A stretch of DNA of 64,000 nucleotides from contig NZ_LT670844.1 of NCBI RefSeq assembly GCF_900141755.1, forward strand, positions 7,412,501 through 7,476,500. The letters run 5' to 3'. Origin of the DNA: Bradyrhizobium lablabi (GTDB lineage: Bacteria; Pseudomonadota; Alphaproteobacteria; Rhizobiales; Xanthobacteraceae). A program made the translations under genes and the position numbers. How positions within the stretch are numbered: position 1 is the first letter of the stretch; each line of letters opens with the position of its first letter. This document shows, one piece after another, positions 26,041 through 35,520 of the stretch. The notes beneath the pieces were generated by a model. The model was given only the letters and a program-made list of their open reading frames with translations, searched no databases and was not told the DNA's origin.

Positions 26041-27167
26041 TGCTGCGATTTGATCCTTTCAAGCCGCGCCGCGATTTCCTTTTCGCGGTGCAACCGGTCG
26101 AGTTCGTCGAGCTCCTTGTCGCCGAGCACGCTGGCCGCGGGAACGCCGGTGACGCGCGCGATCGCGGCCATGGCACGGTCGGCACTTACCGTTTTAGTCG
26201 CCGGCACCCCCCGTCCGGTTTCCTGCGGCGCATGCTGCGCAAGGCTCGCTTCGAGATCGGCAAGACGGACTTCGGCTTCACGCCGCGCACCCAGCATGGC
26301 AGTTAAGGCCTTGGTCTGCTCATCGATTTCGAGCTCGATGAAATCCATCGCGCGCTCCAGCGCGATTACTTGGGACTCCAGATCAATTTGCCGTGCGACG
26401 CCTGCGCGCGCGAGGTCCTCGCGGTTTTCCGCAAGTGCGAGACGGATTTTCTCCGTGAGACTCGCGGTCTCACGATCGAGCTCTTCGCGCCGCCGCTTGA
26501 GACGGAATTCCTCGGCGCGCGATTTGCCGAGCGCATAGCGCGCCTCGTCGGCGCCGGCGTCGATTTCGCGGATCGCCTGTTTGACCAGCGCGACCTTGCT
26601 GCTGCTCTCGGCGTTGTCGATGGTTTGGCTGGCGATGGCGGCGAGAAGCCGCCCCATACGTGCAAGGATGCCTTCGTGAAGCATGGTCTTCTCCTCCGGT
26701 TGTGCTGATTTCGATTTGACGGCGATCTGGATTTCGTAACTGCGGCCGTCGAAGACCAGGTGAGCCGGGAAGGGACTTTCCCAGCCTGCAAGATAACCTG
26801 GGACTTCGAACGGCACCAAGACGCGTCCGCTGACAGTGCTAATGGTCAGTGAAGTTGGGCCCTTGATCGCAAACAACTTGTCGTCGAGTGGCATTTTGCG
26901 CGGCATGGCGCCGGCCACGTAGAAGGCGCGGTCGCGCAGACCGAGCGTCACCAGGCGCGCGGGCAGACCGGTCTCGACGCGGATTCGCTCATAGGCCTGG
27001 GCGTGCAGCGAGACCAGGTTGGCGCCGACAGGCGCCACTTCGGCGAGGATCGCCATCATGCGGTCGTAGGCGGCAAACGTCGCCTCGATCGCCTGGATGC
27101 CAGCTTCGTCCGGGGCCAGCGTGTAGCGCAGCGTGGAAGAAGGAATCTCGACGGGTAATTTGATCAT
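26037..27167 (-). CDS. PspA/IM30-type coiled-coil protein with a TnpB/OrfB-like N-terminal domain
   Basis: 376 residues in two parts. Residues ~160-376 are a long charged coiled coil of PspA/IM30 type (ILARMGRLLAAIASQTIDNA, KVALVKQAIREIDAGADEA, RAEEFRLKRRREELDRET), typical of proteins that coat and repair inner membranes. Residues ~1-158 are not PspA. Elements such as YERIRVETGLPARLV, PLDDKLFAIKG, SLTISTVSGRVLVPFEVPGY and HLVFDGRSYEIQIAV resemble, from memory, the N-terminal and beta-barrel part of IS605 OrfB/TnpB proteins. No RuvC nuclease motif follows. The ATG at 27167 is the natural start. It is first in an operon with the YqiJ-like and flotillin genes, so a membrane-stress role is inferred. 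Confidence 0.78.
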   Translation of the reverse strand: MIKLPVEIPSSTLRYTLAPDEAGIQAIEATFAAYDRMMAILAEVAPVGANLVSLHAQAYERIRVETGLPARLVTLGLRDRAFYVAGAMPRKMPLDDKLFAIKGPTSLTISTVSGRVLVPFEVPGYLAGWESPFPAHLVFDGRSYEIQIAVKSKSAQPEEKTMLHEGILARMGRLLAAIASQTIDNAESSSKVALVKQAIREIDAGADEARYALGKSRAEEFRLKRRREELDRETASLTEKIRLALAENREDLARAGVARQIDLESQVIALERAMDFIELEIDEQTKALTAMLGARREAEVRLADLEASLAQHAPQETGRGVPATKTVSADRAMAAIARVTGVPAASVLGDKELDELDRLHREKEIAARLERIKSQQ

Positions 27168-27243
27168 AGCTCTAACGTAAAGCACTTCCTCAGTACTTTA
27201 CAAGAAGGGGCTGCGGTATCATTTTCGTGATGGCCAGATGCAG

Positions 27244-27260
27244 TTGCAAATGAGTTGCAA
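27244..27260 (+). promoter_or_regulatory. Candidate Mur/Fur-family operator upstream of mntH
   Basis: TTGCAAATGAGTTGCAA: two TTGCAA hexamers 5 bp apart, each self-complementary, preceded by ATGCAG. Manganese-responsive Mur sites in rhizobia have TGCAAAT/ATTTGCA-like composition, and mntH is a known Mur target in Bradyrhizobium. The site lies 29 bp before the mntH start and about 80 bp upstream of the divergent PspA-like gene. Confidence 0.5.
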
Positions 27261-27288
27261 TAAAATCAATTATCCGTATCTTGTGGGG

Positions 27289-28674
27289 ATGGATGCCCGT
27301 TCTCCCGATTTGGCCTCGGAGTCCCTGCCAGAGGCCGTATCCACCCCTGTGCTGCGCGGTTCAGGCTGGCGCGCGGCGCGGGGTGAACCGTCGCTGGCCG
27401 GCATGTTCGGCTCGGTGCGGACCGCCAAACAAGGCTCGTTCTGGCGCAAGCTGCTGGCCTTCCTCGGGCCGGGTTATCTGGTTGCCGTCGGCTATATGGA
27501 TCCCGGCAACTGGGCGACCTCGCTCGCGGGCGGCTCCAAATTCGGCTACGCGCTGCTGTTCGTGGCGCTGTTGTCCAACGTCATGGCGATCGTGCTGCAG
27601 TCGCTGTGCACGCGGCTCGGCGTCGGCGCGGGACGCGATCTGGCACAGGCCTGCCGCGATTCCTATCCCCGCTATATGTCGTTGCCGCTGTGGCTGTCGG
27701 CGGAGATCGCGATCACCGCGACCGACCTTGCGGAGGTGATCGGCACCGCGATCGGCCTCAATCTGCTGTTTCACATTCCGCTCGAGATCGGCGTCATCAT
27801 CACCGCGGCGGACGTGTTTCTCATTCTCGCGCTGCAGGCTTTTGGATTTCGATGGATCGAAGCGTTTGTCGTCGCGATGCTGGGCGTCATCGCCGCCTGT
27901 TTTGCGGTGCAGATCGCGCTCGCCGATCCCAATTGGGGCGCGGTGATCAGGGGCTTTGCGCCGACCACCGATATCCTGGCCAACCGCGAGATGCTCTATC
28001 TGGCGCTCGGCATTCTGGGCGCGACCGTGATGCCGCATAATCTCTATCTGCATTCGGGATTGGTGCAGACCCGCGGCTATGGCGACAGCGTCGAGGAGAA
28101 GCGCGAGGCGATCACGCTTGCGACCATCGATTCCTCGATCGCGCTCTGTCTCGCGCTCGTCATCAACGCCTCCATTTTGATCCTCGCCGCGGCGACCTAT
28201 CACCGCGCCGGCAAGACCGATGTCGCCGAGCTCGATCAGGCCCATGCGTTCCTGGCGCCATTGCTCGGTTCGACCTTGGCGCCGACACTATTTGCGATCG
28301 CGCTTCTCTGTTGTGGTCTGAATTCGACCATCACGGCGACATTGTCGGGCCAGATCGTGATGGAGGGATTTCTCAAGCTACGCATCGCGCCGTGGCTGCG
28401 TCGGCTGGTGACGCGGCTGATCGCGATCGTGCCGGCAGTGATCGTGACGGTCTGGGCCGGCGAGAAGGCCACGGGGCAGTTGTTGATCCTGAGCCAGGTC
28501 GTGCTCAGCCTGCAACTGCCGTTCGCGGTGGTGCCGCTCGTGATGTTTACCGCCGATCGCGCCAAAATGGGCCCTTACGTCGCCCCGCGCTGGCTGACGC
28601 TGCTCGCCGCCGTGACGGCGGCGATCATCATCGCGCTCAATGCGAAGCTGGTGTGGGATTTTGTCAGTGGGTGA
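27289..28674 (+). CDS. mntH: Mn(II)/Fe(II) transporter, NRAMP family
   Basis: 461 residues, about eleven membrane segments. Metal-site motifs: [15 protein letters not shown] in helix 1 and [15 protein letters not shown] in helix 6. NRAMP proteins take up Mn2+ with H+ and are the main Mn importers in Bradyrhizobium. The ATG at 27289 is preferred (GGGG just upstream, spacing short); the in-frame start at 27238 would put the putative operator inside the gene. The N-terminal ~60 residues are a soluble leader typical of rhizobial MntH. Confidence 0.92.
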   Translation: MDARSPDLASESLPEAVSTPVLRGSGWRAARGEPSLAGMFGSVRTAKQGSFWRKLLAFLGPGYLVAVGYMDPGNWATSLAGGSKFGYALLFVALLSNVMAIVLQSLCTRLGVGAGRDLAQACRDSYPRYMSLPLWLSAEIAITATDLAEVIGTAIGLNLLFHIPLEIGVIITAADVFLILALQAFGFRWIEAFVVAMLGVIAACFAVQIALADPNWGAVIRGFAPTTDILANREMLYLALGILGATVMPHNLYLHSGLVQTRGYGDSVEEKREAITLATIDSSIALCLALVINASILILAAATYHRAGKTDVAELDQAHAFLAPLLGSTLAPTLFAIALLCCGLNSTITATLSGQIVMEGFLKLRIAPWLRRLVTRLIAIVPAVIVTVWAGEKATGQLLILSQVVLSLQLPFAVVPLVMFTADRAKMGPYVAPRWLTLLAAVTAAIIIALNAKLVWDFVSG

Positions 28675-28681
28675 GGGGTAA

Positions 28682-28789
28682 ACCCTCATGGTGAGGAGGC
28701 GCTCTTGCGCCGTCTCGAACCATGCGGCCACGCCGGGGGCCTCATCCTTCGAGACGCGGCGAAGACGCCGCTCCTCAGGATGAGGGTTG
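28682..28789. repeat. Dispersed palindromic repeat, CATCCTGAGGAGC family, copy 3
   Basis: Left CCCTCATGGTGAGGAGGCGC with inner GTCTCGAACCATG; right CATCCTTCGAGACGCGGCG and GCTCCTCAGGATGAGGG. Lies between convergent mntH and bpt, ending 5 bp before the bpt stop. Confidence 0.88.
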
Positions 28790-28793
28790 AAAA

Positions 28794-29570
28794 TCAATCC
28801 TGCGGCTCGGTCGTCACTTCGCCCGAGGCGTCGATGCGCAGCCAGCCGGAGGGGGCAAGGCGCTGCTGCGGCAGGAACCGGCCCTTGTAGTCCATCTTCT
28901 TCGAGCCTTCGATCCAGTAGCCGAGATAGACGTAGGGCAGTCCCTGGCGTCTGGCGCGTGCGATGTGGTCGAGGATCATGAAGGTGCCGAGCGAGCGGCT
29001 TTCCTCCGACGGCTCGAAGAACGAATACACCATCGACAATCCGTCACTGAGCACGTCGGTCAGCGCCACCGCCAACAGCTCGTCGCTGCGGCCGCTGGCG
29101 CCGGCCTCCTCGCCGCGGCGGCGGTATTCGATAATGCGGGTTTCGACGTGGCTGTCCTCCACCATCATGGCGTAGTCGAGCACTGTCATGTCGGCCATAC
29201 CGCCATGGCGATGGCGCTGGTCGAGATAGGCGCGGAACACCGAATATTGCTCGGAGGTCGGCACCGCGCTGCGCTGCTCGCCTGATATGTCGGCGTTGCG
29301 GGCGAGGATCTTGCGGAAATTGCGCGAGGGCCGGAACTCGTTGGCGATGACGCGCACGGAAACGCAGGCCCGGCACTGGTCGCAGGCCGGGCGGTAGGCG
29401 ATCGACTGGCTGCGGCGGAACCCGCCATGGGTCAGCAGATCGTTGAGGTCGCCCGCTTTGTCGCCGACCAGATGGGTGAACACCTTGCGCTCATGCCGGC
29501 CCGGCAAATAAGGACAGGGCGAGGGCGCCGTCAGGTAGAACTGGGGGGTGTCACGCGAATGCTGGGTCAC
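28794..29570 (-). CDS. bpt: Aspartate/glutamate leucyltransferase
   Basis: 258 residues. Transfers Leu from Leu-tRNA to proteins with N-terminal Asp or Glu, marking them for ClpS/ClpAP (N-degron pathway). N-terminal [20 protein letters not shown] and the Cys-rich [12 protein letters not shown] are family hallmarks. The C-terminal half is the GNAT-like part, with [20 protein letters not shown] and [18 protein letters not shown] (read in segments). Confidence 0.93.
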   Translation of the reverse strand: MTQHSRDTPQFYLTAPSPCPYLPGRHERKVFTHLVGDKAGDLNDLLTHGGFRRSQSIAYRPACDQCRACVSVRVIANEFRPSRNFRKILARNADISGEQRSAVPTSEQYSVFRAYLDQRHRHGGMADMTVLDYAMMVEDSHVETRIIEYRRRGEEAGASGRSDELLAVALTDVLSDGLSMVYSFFEPSEESRSLGTFMILDHIARARRQGLPYVYLGYWIEGSKKMDYKGRFLPQQRLAPSGWLRIDASGEVTTEPQD

Positions 29571-29663
29571 TTGTATCGTCAGTCTTTCGAAACGAAGCCG
29601 GCCCCAGCATCGCGCCGCCGAGGCTGACGGTCAATCGGTTTGCCGCGCCCGCGCGCTGCCGGT

Positions 29664-30212
29664 TCACCAGGTCCGGGCCGGCTGCCCCACGGGGTTGCGG
29701 ATCGAGCTGTTGATCACGACGGTTCCGAGTACGATATCGTGCAGCAGCCGCCGGCGGCCGTTGAACAGGCCGACCAAGAGCACCAGCGGCGACAGCATCG
29801 ATACTGAAATCCAGAACAGCACCGCATGCATGGCGCCCAGCACGAAATACCCGGGCGCGCCGTACCAGGTGCGCAATTCCAGGTCCATTACCCGCATGCC
29901 CAAGGTAGCCGAGTGCGGTCCGCCCAGCGAGGTGCCGTAATAGATCACTGCCCAGACCACCGAGGCCGGCCAAACCAGCCAGAACAACAGCCAGCCCAGT
30001 CCGAGCGTGATCAGACCGAATACCGCTATGAACAAATAAGCAAAGATCACCGGGATCGACAGCACGACGAGGTCGATCAAGAAGGCAAAAACCCGCCGGG
30101 TCAGCACGCCGCGAAACAGTTCCGGCTGCGTCCAGGGATCGAAGGCATGCGGCGGCACGCCGCCGGCGCTGCGCCAGGCGTTGCCCGAGTAACCGGAACC
30201 GCTGTCAGACAT
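29664..30212 (-). CDS. RDD-family membrane protein
   Basis: 182 residues. An RDD domain with about four membrane segments; the first is preceded by RGVLTRRVFAFLIDLVVLS with the conserved Arg and Asp. The N-terminal 35 residues are soluble and Gly/Ser-rich. GGGGAGGA is well placed for the ATG at 30212. RDD proteins are mostly of unknown function; some are linked to ion transport. Next to bpt but separate (94 bp). Confidence 0.82.
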   Translation of the reverse strand: MSDSGSGYSGNAWRSAGGVPPHAFDPWTQPELFRGVLTRRVFAFLIDLVVLSIPVIFAYLFIAVFGLITLGLGWLLFWLVWPASVVWAVIYYGTSLGGPHSATLGMRVMDLELRTWYGAPGYFVLGAMHAVLFWISVSMLSPLVLLVGLFNGRRRLLHDIVLGTVVINSSIRNPVGQPARTW

Positions 30213-30380
30213 GACCATTCCTCCCCGACTGTGCGTTCTCAGGAAGCAGGACATGGGAACCGGCGTTGTGCTTGCAAGGGGCCATCGTCATTACCGAATC
30301 GCAATATTTTGCGCCGGAAGTGACAATATTCCGTTGCCCCGGTGCGAAGCGTGCGCCTTTGCCCACCCCTACCGTCTATC

Positions 30381-30464
30381 CCGTCATTGCGAGGAGCGAA
30401 GCGACGAAGCAATCCAGCTTTCTTTGCTGCGTCATGGATTGCTTCGCTGCGCTCGCAATGACGG
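30381..30464. repeat. Dispersed repeat, CGTCATTGCGAG family
   Basis: CCGTCATTGCGAGGAGCGAA and the complementary GCGCTCGCAATGACGG, with inner GAAGCAATCCA and TGGATTGCTTC. The 85-bp element folds on itself. It lies 10 bp from the hemB stop. Only one copy of this family is in the window. Confidence 0.82.
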
Positions 30465-30473
30465 GGAGGGTTC

Positions 30474-31634
<1,161 letters not shown>

Positions 31635-31792
31635 CTAGCACTTTGCAGGCGCCCCGTCACCGCAGCCTTGACCTGTCGCAAATGCCGGGCGCCGGATTGA
31701 TTTTGCCGCGCCGAGGGGTCAAGAGTTAGCGGAGAGTTAAACCGATCAACCGAAGTTCCCGACCATGAACCGCCACCAGGCCTGGATTTCAA

Positions 31793-32254
31793 ATGACTGA
31801 AATCCCATCGCGCGACCCGTCGCGGGACAATGCCATGTCGGTGGCGGCGATTTCGTCCGAACGGATCGAGGCCGACGACAATGTCTGGACCAGGCGACTG
31901 GTGTTTTTCCTGCGCATCATGGCCGTGCTCTCCATCCTCAAGGGCCTCTATCACTGGTCGCAGGTCACGGGTTTTATCGGCGGCGAGGAAGACGCCTTCG
32001 AAAACCAGCCGATGGCCTGGCAGACCGCGACCGTCTATTTCGCGGTGATCGAACTCGTCGCCGCGGTGGGCTTATGGCTGGCGACGCCGTGGGGCGCGGT
32101 GGTGTGGCTGACCACCGTGGTGTCGATGGCGGTGATCGAACTGATGTTTCCGGGAATCTATGGCGGCAGCCTGACGGTGGTCGGCGTCGAAGCCTTTATG
32201 CTGGCCGCCTATCTCGCGCTGGCCTGGATGGCCGCGCGCGAACGCCCGCCATAG
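31793..32254 (+). CDS. DUF6163-like membrane protein
   Basis: 153 residues with four membrane segments (about 36-55, 75-97, 100-122 and 126-146). The second segment region carries KGLYHWSQVTGFIG, a motif of this alphaproteobacterial family. Divergent from hemB. No enzymatic motif. Start at ATG 31793 without a strong ribosome-binding site. Confidence 0.75.
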   Translation: MTEIPSRDPSRDNAMSVAAISSERIEADDNVWTRRLVFFLRIMAVLSILKGLYHWSQVTGFIGGEEDAFENQPMAWQTATVYFAVIELVAAVGLWLATPWGAVVWLTTVVSMAVIELMFPGIYGGSLTVVGVEAFMLAAYLALAWMAARERPP

Positions 32255-32275
32255 AGCTTGTGGAATATTTCTCCG

Positions 32276-32386
32276 ACCTCATCCAGAGGAGCGCGCTTTT
32301 GCGCGCGTCTCGAAGGATGGCCGCGAGTCCACGCGTTGCGGCCATCCTTCGAGACGCTTGCTGCGCAAGCTCCGCAGGATGAGGTT
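32276..32386. repeat. Dispersed palindromic repeat, CATCCTGAGGAGC family, copy 4
   Basis: Left ACCTCATCCAGAGGAGCGCG and right GCTCCGCAGGATGAGG, inner TCTCGAAGGATGGCC and GGCCATCCTTCGAGACGC. Most similar to copy 1 (12418-12538), including the GCCGCGAGTCCA segment at the centre. Confidence 0.88.
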
Positions 32387-32390
32387 TCAT

Positions 32391-32721
32391 CTAAAATTTT
32401 CTGGACTTTCCTACGGTAACTTTTCAGTCACCGTAAACCCTGCGGCCACAGCGGTTACGTTAGCGTTTCGAATTCGTACGATGCTGTTTCCATATGCGAC
32501 ACCTGGTCAGACGAAGCGTGAACAGGGCCCTCTCACCGTCAATGAAAGGTTGCGAAAACCCCTTGTGTCGTGGGCTTAATCCGCGATTCACTGTCTTAAA
32601 TTCATGATCTCTTTATTGTCTTATTTAAGCTGATCTTCAAACGGCCCCATTAAGTTGACGCTATCAGACGGAACAAAAGTTTCGTCGAATAAGTCGATAA
32701 AACGACAACAGGGGAAGTGTC
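32391..32721. promoter_or_regulatory. AT-rich leader region of the LdtR-like regulator
   Basis: 331 bp with no gene, AT-richer than its surroundings. It holds an imperfect dyad TACGGTAA...TCACCGTA (about 32413-32436) and, near the gene, GTCGAATAAGTCGATAAA (direct GTCGAAT/GTCGATA pair). TTGACG at 32655-32660 could be a -35 box but no -10 partner is clear. Confidence 0.4.
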
Positions 32722-33237
32722 ATGATGAAAGCCGTTGCAACGGCGGTGGAAACCGCTGACCGCGCTCCGGGCCAAGCTCCGGTGCAGCCGCTCTACCTGG
32801 AAGCTTTGACTTTGGTGGAGCGGCTGCATCGCCGCCTGCTCGACGTCATCAAGGATGAATTCGATCGCCGCGGCCGCGCCGACATCAATTCGGTACAGGC
32901 TCTGCTGCTCTATAACATCGGCGACAAGGAACTGACCGCGGGCGAATTGCGCACGCGCGGTTATTACCTCGGCTCCAACGTCTCCTACAATCTGAAGAAG
33001 CTGGTCGAACTCGGCTTCCTCGATCATCAGCGCTCGCGCGTGGATCGCCGCTCGGTCCGCATCCGCCTGACCCCGCAGGGCCAGGAGATTCGCCGCATCG
33101 TCGATGCGCTGTATCAGAAGCACGTCAAGACCGTGGAACAGGTCGGCGGCATCTCGAACGAGGAGTTCGCGACCCTGAACAAGTCGCTGCACCGGCTCGA
33201 GCGGTTCTGGACCGACCAGATCCTGTATCGGCTCTGA
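32722..33237 (+). CDS. ldtR: MarR-family winged-helix regulator, LdtR-like
   Basis: 171 residues. Winged helix with ELRTRGYYLGSNVSYNLKKL as recognition region and DHQRSRVDRRSVRIRLTP as wing. The N terminus (LYLEALTLVERLHRRLLDVI) and overall length match the LdtR group described in Liberibacter and other Rhizobiales, linked to cell-wall L,D-transpeptidase control and stress. GGGGAAG precedes the ATG. An alternative start one codon later is possible. Confidence 0.85.
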   Translation: MMKAVATAVETADRAPGQAPVQPLYLEALTLVERLHRRLLDVIKDEFDRRGRADINSVQALLLYNIGDKELTAGELRTRGYYLGSNVSYNLKKLVELGFLDHQRSRVDRRSVRIRLTPQGQEIRRIVDALYQKHVKTVEQVGGISNEEFATLNKSLHRLERFWTDQILYRL

Positions 33238-33504
33238 GATTTTCGGCCAAGCCGGCGTACTCTAAAAAGACCGGCGGCCACTCGATAAAAAGAGAGACTT
33301 CCCCAAGCGCATCGGCCCGGATTTTCCGGACCGGTGCGTTTTGTTTTTGCGCGGTGATTTCGAAACCGCCTTCGCGTGAAGAAAGTCCGTGAAATAAAGG
33401 AGTTAGCGCCCTGTCGGCGCCAACGGGGCAAAAACGTGTTCCCGAAAATGGAACCTTTCGCCGGCCCCGGGCTTTTATCCGTCCCTGTAGGAGGATCAAA
33501 ACCC

Positions 33505-33669
33505 ATGCTGGTCGAGCGCGGATTGCGGGTGATGCATGTCGGGGTGGTGGGCGATGCCTATGCCATCGCCGCGAATTATCTGCGACGGACCGGCGCCCTC
33601 AGTGACACCGTCGCCCCCAACGAACGCTTGCTCAAGATCATCGCCGCGATGTTTCAGCGCGGTGAATGA
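33505..33669 (+). CDS. Small conserved protein, unknown function
   Basis: 54 residues starting MLVERGLRVMHVGVVGDAYA, with AGGAGGA 8 bp upstream. Upstream frame sequence to 33376 is not conserved-looking. Soluble; the GVVGDAYAIAANYLRRTG stretch forms a likely strand-helix. No family recognised. Confidence 0.6.
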   Translation: MLVERGLRVMHVGVVGDAYAIAANYLRRTGALSDTVAPNERLLKIIAAMFQRGE

Positions 33670-33739
33670 TCCGCCTCGCCAACAGGGCGATCACGCAGTT
33701 CGAAGCCACCGCGCGCCGGTGACACCAGAAGAGGAACCC

Positions 33740-33961
33740 ATGGAAGCCGCCATCGACCGCATCATGCAGACCTACGATCTCCTGATGAACCGCACCGCCG
33801 CCGCCAGCGCGGAAGCGCGCGCCAAGGTGACGAGCTATGTCACCACCTTGTTCGAGGCCGGCGAGAGGGATCCGCACCGGCTGACGGTTTGCGGGCTTAC
33901 TTATTTGCGCGAGCTCGACGGCTCGAGCGATCCGGTGAAGGCGGGGTATACGGGGTTGTAG
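33740..33961 (+). CDS. Small helical protein, paralogue of the gene at 55035
   Basis: 73 residues with MEAAIDRIMQTYDLLMNRTA at the start and GAGGAAC as ribosome-binding site. The C-terminal part (ARAKVTSYVTTLFEAGERDP, LTVCGLTYLRELDG) aligns by eye with ARKAVTRHVFELIGSGQTDE, LVVSALTYLKSLEA of the protein at 55035-55268. Function unknown. Confidence 0.65.
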   Translation: MEAAIDRIMQTYDLLMNRTAAASAEARAKVTSYVTTLFEAGERDPHRLTVCGLTYLRELDGSSDPVKAGYTGL

Positions 33962-34008
33962 CGGGCGAGGGGGTTAGTGCGGGCGCACGACCCTTGCCTC
34001 ACATTCGG

Positions 34009-34147
34009 TCGTCATACCCGCGAAAGCGGGTATCCAGTACCCCGGGGCCTCTCGATTGATCATCAGCGTCTCTGGAATACTGGATCGTCCGGTCATAGGC
34101 GAGCGGAAGCGACGCCGTCCTTCGGACGGCTATGCCGGACGATGACA
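34009..34147. repeat. Dispersed repeat, CGAAAGCGGGTATCCAGTA family, copy 1 (with nested module)
   Basis: Left TCGTCATACCCGCGAAAGCG and GGTATCCAGTA, right TACTGGATCGTCCGG and CCGGACGATGACA. A ~40-bp module (ATAGGCGAGCGGAAGCGACG onward, ending GGACGGCTATGCC) is inserted in the right arm. The plain form of the arm is at 41901-41933. Confidence 0.82.
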
Positions 34148-34226
34148 GTGGTGTGTGTGTTGCTGACACCCTGCAATAATGTCTGCTACACCTCCGGCCA
34201 CAACAATAGCGCCAGGGGAAACCCCA

Positions 34227-34859
34227 ATGCTCACGCTGCATCACCTCAACGACTCCCGCTCGCAGCGGATTTTGTGGCTGCTGGAAGAGCTCGGCACGCC
34301 CTATGAAATGAAAAAATACCAGCGCATGGAAACGCGCCTCGCCCCGCCGGAGCTTGCGGCCGTGCATCCGCTGGGCAAGTCGCCGATCATCACCGACGGC
34401 GATATCAAGATCGCGGAGTCAGGCGCGATCGTCGATTACCTCATCCGCCGCTACGGCCAAGGAAACGGTAAGCCCGCGATGATGCCCGCGCCCAGCAGCG
34501 CCGATTACGAAGTCTATAACGAGTGGCTGCATTATTCCGAAGGCTCCGCGATGCTGCCATTGATGCTGCACCTCTATGTGTCGAGGCTGAAGGAAGCCGG
34601 CGCGCCGCTGCATCCGCGCATCGACAGCGAAACGGCAAATCATCTCGGCTATGTCGACGGCGCGCTGAAGGGCAGGGAGTTCTTTGTCGGCAACTCGCTC
34701 TCCGGTGCTGACATCCAGATGAGCTTTGTCGGCGAGATGGCAAAAATATTCGACAAGCTCGGGCCCTATCCGAATCTCAGCGCCTGGCTGTCGCGAATGC
34801 ATGCGCGGCCGGCGTTTCAGCGTTCGATCGAGAAGGGCGGGCCGTATAGGTTTGTGTAG
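34227..34859 (+). CDS. Glutathione S-transferase
   Basis: 210 residues. N-terminal thioredoxin-like domain (LTLHHLNDSRSQRILWLLEE; cis-Pro motif HPLGKSPII; glutathione contact AESGAIVDYL) and C-terminal helical domain with SGADIQMSFVGEM. The SRS start region suggests a beta- or nu-like Ser/Cys type, but class is not certain. ATG at 34227 after AGGGGAAA. Confidence 0.88.
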   Translation: MLTLHHLNDSRSQRILWLLEELGTPYEMKKYQRMETRLAPPELAAVHPLGKSPIITDGDIKIAESGAIVDYLIRRYGQGNGKPAMMPAPSSADYEVYNEWLHYSEGSAMLPLMLHLYVSRLKEAGAPLHPRIDSETANHLGYVDGALKGREFFVGNSLSGADIQMSFVGEMAKIFDKLGPYPNLSAWLSRMHARPAFQRSIEKGGPYRFV

Positions 34860-34867
34860 TTCACAGT

Positions 34868-34955
34868 CGTCATGCCCGGCCTTGTGACGGGCATCCACGT
34901 CTTTCTATGCTGAAGCCAAGGGCGTGGATGGCCGGGTCAAGCCCGGCCATGACGA
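34868..34955. repeat. Dispersed repeat, CGTCATGCCCGGCC family, copy 2
   Basis: CGTCATGCCCGGCCTTGTGA and GGGCATCCACGTC at the left; GGCGTGGATGGCCGGG and CAAGCCCGGCCATGACG at the right. This is the plain form without a nested module. It follows the GST stop closely. Confidence 0.87.
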
Positions 34956-35280
34956 CTGATTTGAACGTCTCGCTCAGGTGATTTGCCCGTCGGGCAAAAA
35001 CCTGTCCAGCCTCGTTTGCAAAAATATTCTGCTTCGCGATTGACCCAAATCACTCGTATATCCATCACCGTCTCGTCCCACTCGAGGGGCGCTTCGCGGT
35101 CGTCACGAACGCGGGACGGGATGCGGTGGACGCTGATAGTGCCATTGACGAACGGCACGAAGGCGGACGGCGAAGTCGTGTGGTCCTGACACCCCGACGC
35201 TGGTGTCAAGTTGGCGGAATTATCTTCCGCTGATGACGGTGGCAAAAGAGCCCGGTCACCGGGGAGAGCACGAAATAAGC
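34956..35280. other. Non-coding stretch before the IS, no gene supported
   Basis: About 325 bp. Short open frames on both strands lack ribosome-binding sites and family resemblance. It contains a sequence TCCCACTCGAGGGGCGCTTC-like that resembles decayed intergenic sequence; I see no regulatory motif I can name. Confidence 0.4.
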
Positions 35281-35480
35281 CGTAAAACCATTGCGTGCGG
35301 GAATGCCGGGTTGTTCCGGTGGACCTGTGGTGACTAACGCGCGTGTTTACTACACTACACGCGCGGCTGCGGGTGCATCGGCGCCCGGCATTCCCCACGC
35401 CCTCAAACGGGCGGAAACTACATGCACAACCCGGGCGGATCGCGCCGCGGGATCGCTGAAACTTGCGCCGGAAGGCAGCA
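35281..35480. repeat. Probable dispersed element, AAAACCATTGCGTGCGGG family
   Basis: Begins CGTAAAACCATTGCGTGCGG and includes GGGAATGCCGGG (about 35300-35310) and its complement CCCGGCATTCCCC (about 35385-35396). I recall the same ~200-bp sequence as common between genes in Bradyrhizobium and relatives. No protein-coding content. Immediately upstream of the repeat carrying the IS. Confidence 0.5.
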
Positions 35481-35498
35481 TCCGCGCCGCGTTACCGG

Positions 35499-35520
35499 TC
35501 GTCATGCCCGGGCTTGACCC
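35499..35520. repeat. Left part of a CGTCATGCCCGGCC-family repeat split by the IS
   Basis: TCGTCATGCCCGGGCTTGACCC, shown as TCGTCATGCCC plus GGGCTTGACCC. The last 11 bp (35510-35520) are repeated at 36862-36872 on the other side of the IS. The right part of the same repeat continues at 36873-36977. Confidence 0.85.
35510..35520. repeat. Left target-site duplication of the IS4-family element
   Basis: GGGCTTGACCC, identical to 36862-36872. An 11-bp duplication fits the 9-13 bp usual for IS4-family insertions. Confidence 0.9.

Noticed and set aside
34983..35189. 68-codon frame before the IS
   Set aside because: No ribosome-binding site, no domain, composition like surrounding non-coding DNA.
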